Source of the DNA: an uncultured Gammaproteobacteria bacterium
Lineage (GTDB): Bacteria > Pseudomonadota > Gammaproteobacteria > Pseudomonadales > Pseudohongiellaceae
DNA: 13,866 nucleotides
Direction of reading: 5' to 3'
Assembly (NCBI GenBank): GCA_903889815.1
Contig: CAISYX010000192.1
Span: 1-13,866 of the forward strand
The translations under genes were made by a program, and so were the position numbers. This document shows positions 13,716 to 13,866 of the stretch, in pieces (the stretch's first letter is position 1; every line of letters begins with the position of its first letter). The notes under the pieces were generated by a model that was not told the origin of the DNA, did not search any database, and saw only the letters and a program-made list of their open reading frames with translations.

Positions 13716-13866
13716 ATGATCAACAGATACATAGTAGTAGACGATTTTTACAGCGATCCGGATAACCTGGTAAAAGTAGCGCTGAGTTCACTGCGGGTGG
13801 AAGACTCTCCCACCGGAAACTACGCGGGCGTGATGACCACCGAGGCCTTTCTGGGTGCGCAGCACA
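13716..13866 (+). CDS. Partial gene, DUF6445 / iron-dependent oxygenase-like N-terminus
   Basis: The frame is open to the window end and gives 50 residues beginning MINRYIVVDDFYSDPDNLVK. The pattern VVDDFYSDPDxL at the start followed by GNYAGVMTTEAF at residues 34-45 resembles DUF6445 proteins and related 2OG-Fe(II) oxygenase-like families (typically DDFYxDPDxVR, then NYPGxRT). Any catalytic residues would lie beyond the window. DUF6445 genes often accompany tryptophan-halogenase-like and SapC genes in TonB-receptor loci, but no such neighbour is visible. An in-frame ATG at 13701 is an alternative start; neither has a strong Shine-Dalgarno. I prefer 13716 because the family-like sequence begins there. 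That it is a real gene is likely; the family is tentative. Confidence 0.55.
   Translation, partial: MINRYIVVDDFYSDPDNLVKVALSSLRVEDSPTGNYAGVMTTEAFLGAQH

Noticed and set aside
13434..13866. Integrated element at tRNA-Phe
   Set aside because: No integrase and no duplicate of the tRNA 3' end can be seen in the remaining bases, so this is only raised as a question about the region beyond the window.
1..13866. CRISPR array, insertion sequence, toxin-antitoxin or defence system
   Set aside because: No spaced direct repeats, transposase motifs, or small overlapping toxin-antitoxin pair were found on either strand.

Overview
The window reads as a chromosomal core segment of a moderately GC-rich gammaproteobacterium. 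The gene order (trmL, secB, a YibN-type rhodanese, gpmI, envC, ctpA, yibQ, the hisB-hisH-hisA-hisF block, asmA, mutY, yggX, tRNA-Phe) closely resembles the order I recall for Pseudomonas and related Pseudomonadales/Cellvibrionales-type genomes. I cannot name a genus from the sequence. No transposase, integrase, CRISPR array, toxin-antitoxin pair or defence gene is visible.

Layout. Bases 1-77 are the 3' end of trmL. A minus-strand pair, yibN then secB (723-1136 and 118-654), is transcribed toward trmL. After a divergent intergenic region (1137-1368) comes a plus-strand envelope and glycolysis run: gpmI, envC, ctpA and yibQ (1369-6697). It is tightly packed: gpmI and envC overlap by 25 bases, and ctpA and yibQ appear to overlap within TTGA. 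Its 3' end overlaps, tail to tail, the minus-strand histidine operon hisBHAF (6681-9572). A second divergent region (9588-9819) carries a good his promoter on the minus strand and leads rightward into asmA, mutY and yggX (9820-13334). A tRNA-Phe with its own promoter and terminator follows (13345-13546). The last 150 bases begin a gene that continues beyond the window and resembles the DUF6445 / iron-dependent oxygenase-like proteins. It is the only non-core-looking gene here.

How the genes work together. SecB keeps exported proteins unfolded for SecA. EnvC, CtpA, YibQ and AsmA all act in or at the cell envelope (septal amidase activation, periplasmic proteolysis, putative polysaccharide deacetylation, outer-membrane lipid homeostasis). 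HisH and HisF form the glutaminase/cyclase complex that follows HisA, and HisB acts next. MutY and YggX both limit the consequences of oxidative damage.

I found no convincing undescribed system. The items most worth a second look are the absence of the glutaredoxin gene usually found between yibN and secB, an insertion of about 25 residues in HisH, the tail-to-tail yibQ/hisF overlap, and the partial gene plus operator-like inverted repeat beyond the tRNA-Phe at the right edge.
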